Below are positions 13,905 through 14,205 of a stretch of 14,205 nucleotides of DNA, piece by piece (position 1 is the stretch's first letter; the number at the start of each line of letters is the position of its first letter). Location: positions 1 to 14,205 of the forward strand of contig JAUWXV010000075.1 of the NCBI GenBank assembly GCA_030616165.1, written 5' to 3'. This stretch comes from a bacterium (lineage in GTDB: Bacteria > SM23-31 > JAUVVT01). Made by a program: the position numbers and the translations under genes. The notes beneath the pieces are model-generated. The model was given only the letters and a program-made list of their open reading frames with translations. It did not search any database and was not told the DNA's origin.

Positions 13905-14205
13905 ATGCTTAAATCCCTTTTTAAAAAGAAAGAAATTCAAGATGAAGATGGGGAGGTAATTGTAAAGGTTTCTGAGAATGAACTTAAAGCATCGATTTAT
14001 GTGAAGGGACCAACCGGAGTTGGTTATGAGCCGACTATGTATGATGCTTATAATGTTATTAAGAAAAAAGGGATTACATTTGGTCTTGACGATAATTTGC
14101 TTTTAAAGATATTTGAGAATAAAGCGTTTAACAGAGAATTTTTTATAGCAAAGGGTAAAAAGTTTATTCCAACGAAACAGGGGAAAATAAAATACTATTT
14201 TAAGA
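13905..14205 (+). CDS. N-terminal part of FapA/DUF342-family protein (3' end outside window)
   Basis: An open frame runs from the ATG at 13905 to the window end, giving 100 residues. AGGA at 13895-13898, six bases before the ATG, supports this start. After a short basic leader (MLKSLFKKKE) come features of the FapA N-terminal domain: VIVKVSENELKASIYVKGP, a helix with MYDAYNVIKKKGITFGLDD, then FFIAKGKKFIP and GKIKYYF. Full-length family members continue into a right-handed beta-helix that is outside the window. FapA-type proteins are linked to flagellar assembly in some bacteria but occur widely in non-flagellated ones, and no flagellar gene is seen here, so the role is open. Confidence 0.75.
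   Translation, partial: MLKSLFKKKEIQDEDGEVIVKVSENELKASIYVKGPTGVGYEPTMYDAYNVIKKKGITFGLDDNLLLKIFENKAFNREFFIAKGKKFIPTKQGKIKYYFK

Overview
The window is A+T-rich bacterial DNA with dense short genes, standard stop codons and many Arg codons of the AGA/AGG type. Shine-Dalgarno sites are mixed: some starts have a clear one (GGAGGG at 2351, AGGAG at 11441) and many have none. Recognisable promoters are sigma-70-like (TTGACA/TTGATT, 17 bp, TATATT). Four proteins carry twin-arginine (Tat) signals and others carry Sec or lipoprotein signals, so the cell has a busy periplasm and is probably diderm. I cannot name the phylum. An uncultured candidate-phylum bacterium fits, but that is inference.

Layout: (1) 1-196, the tail of a likely HAD-family hydrolase. 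(2) 197-816, a 620-base gap holding palindromic repeats and a nested-hairpin island, with no credible gene. (3) 817-3726, two Tat-exported sugar or sugar-acid enzymes: an enolase-superfamily protein of the mannonate/gluconate dehydratase type and a Gfo/Idh/MocA oxidoreductase. (4) 3859-5135, an archaemetzincin-type zinc protease overlapping a DUF72 gene by four bases. (5) 5366-6535, a secreted DmpA-type P1 aminopeptidase. (6) 8921-6672 on the minus strand, a large membrane protein with a central spermidine-synthase-like domain. (7) 9122-12898, a DUF362 protein with a Tat signal, the AmmeMemoRadiSam radical SAM enzyme also with a Tat signal, and a Memo-AMMECR1 fusion with a Sec or lipoprotein signal. 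(8) 13180-13846, a small lipoprotein gene broken by a one-base frameshift. (9) 13905 to the window end, the start of a FapA/DUF342-type gene.

The most interesting block is 6672-12898. All core parts of the AmmeMemoRadiSam system (radical SAM enzyme, Memo, AMMECR1) carry N-terminal export signals. They sit beside a Tat-exported DUF362 protein and a divergently transcribed polytopic membrane protein with a SpeE-like domain whose usual catalytic Asp is Asn. Strong promoters face both ways from the 200-base region between the membrane protein and DUF362. I read this as a possible envelope-located version of a system of unknown function. The co-function is inference from location and shared export signals.

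The ManD-like and Gfo/Idh/MocA proteins probably act on extracytoplasmic carbohydrate. Repeats cluster in the gaps, including a composite palindrome found in two copies (276-354 and 6607-6664) whose stem arms covary.
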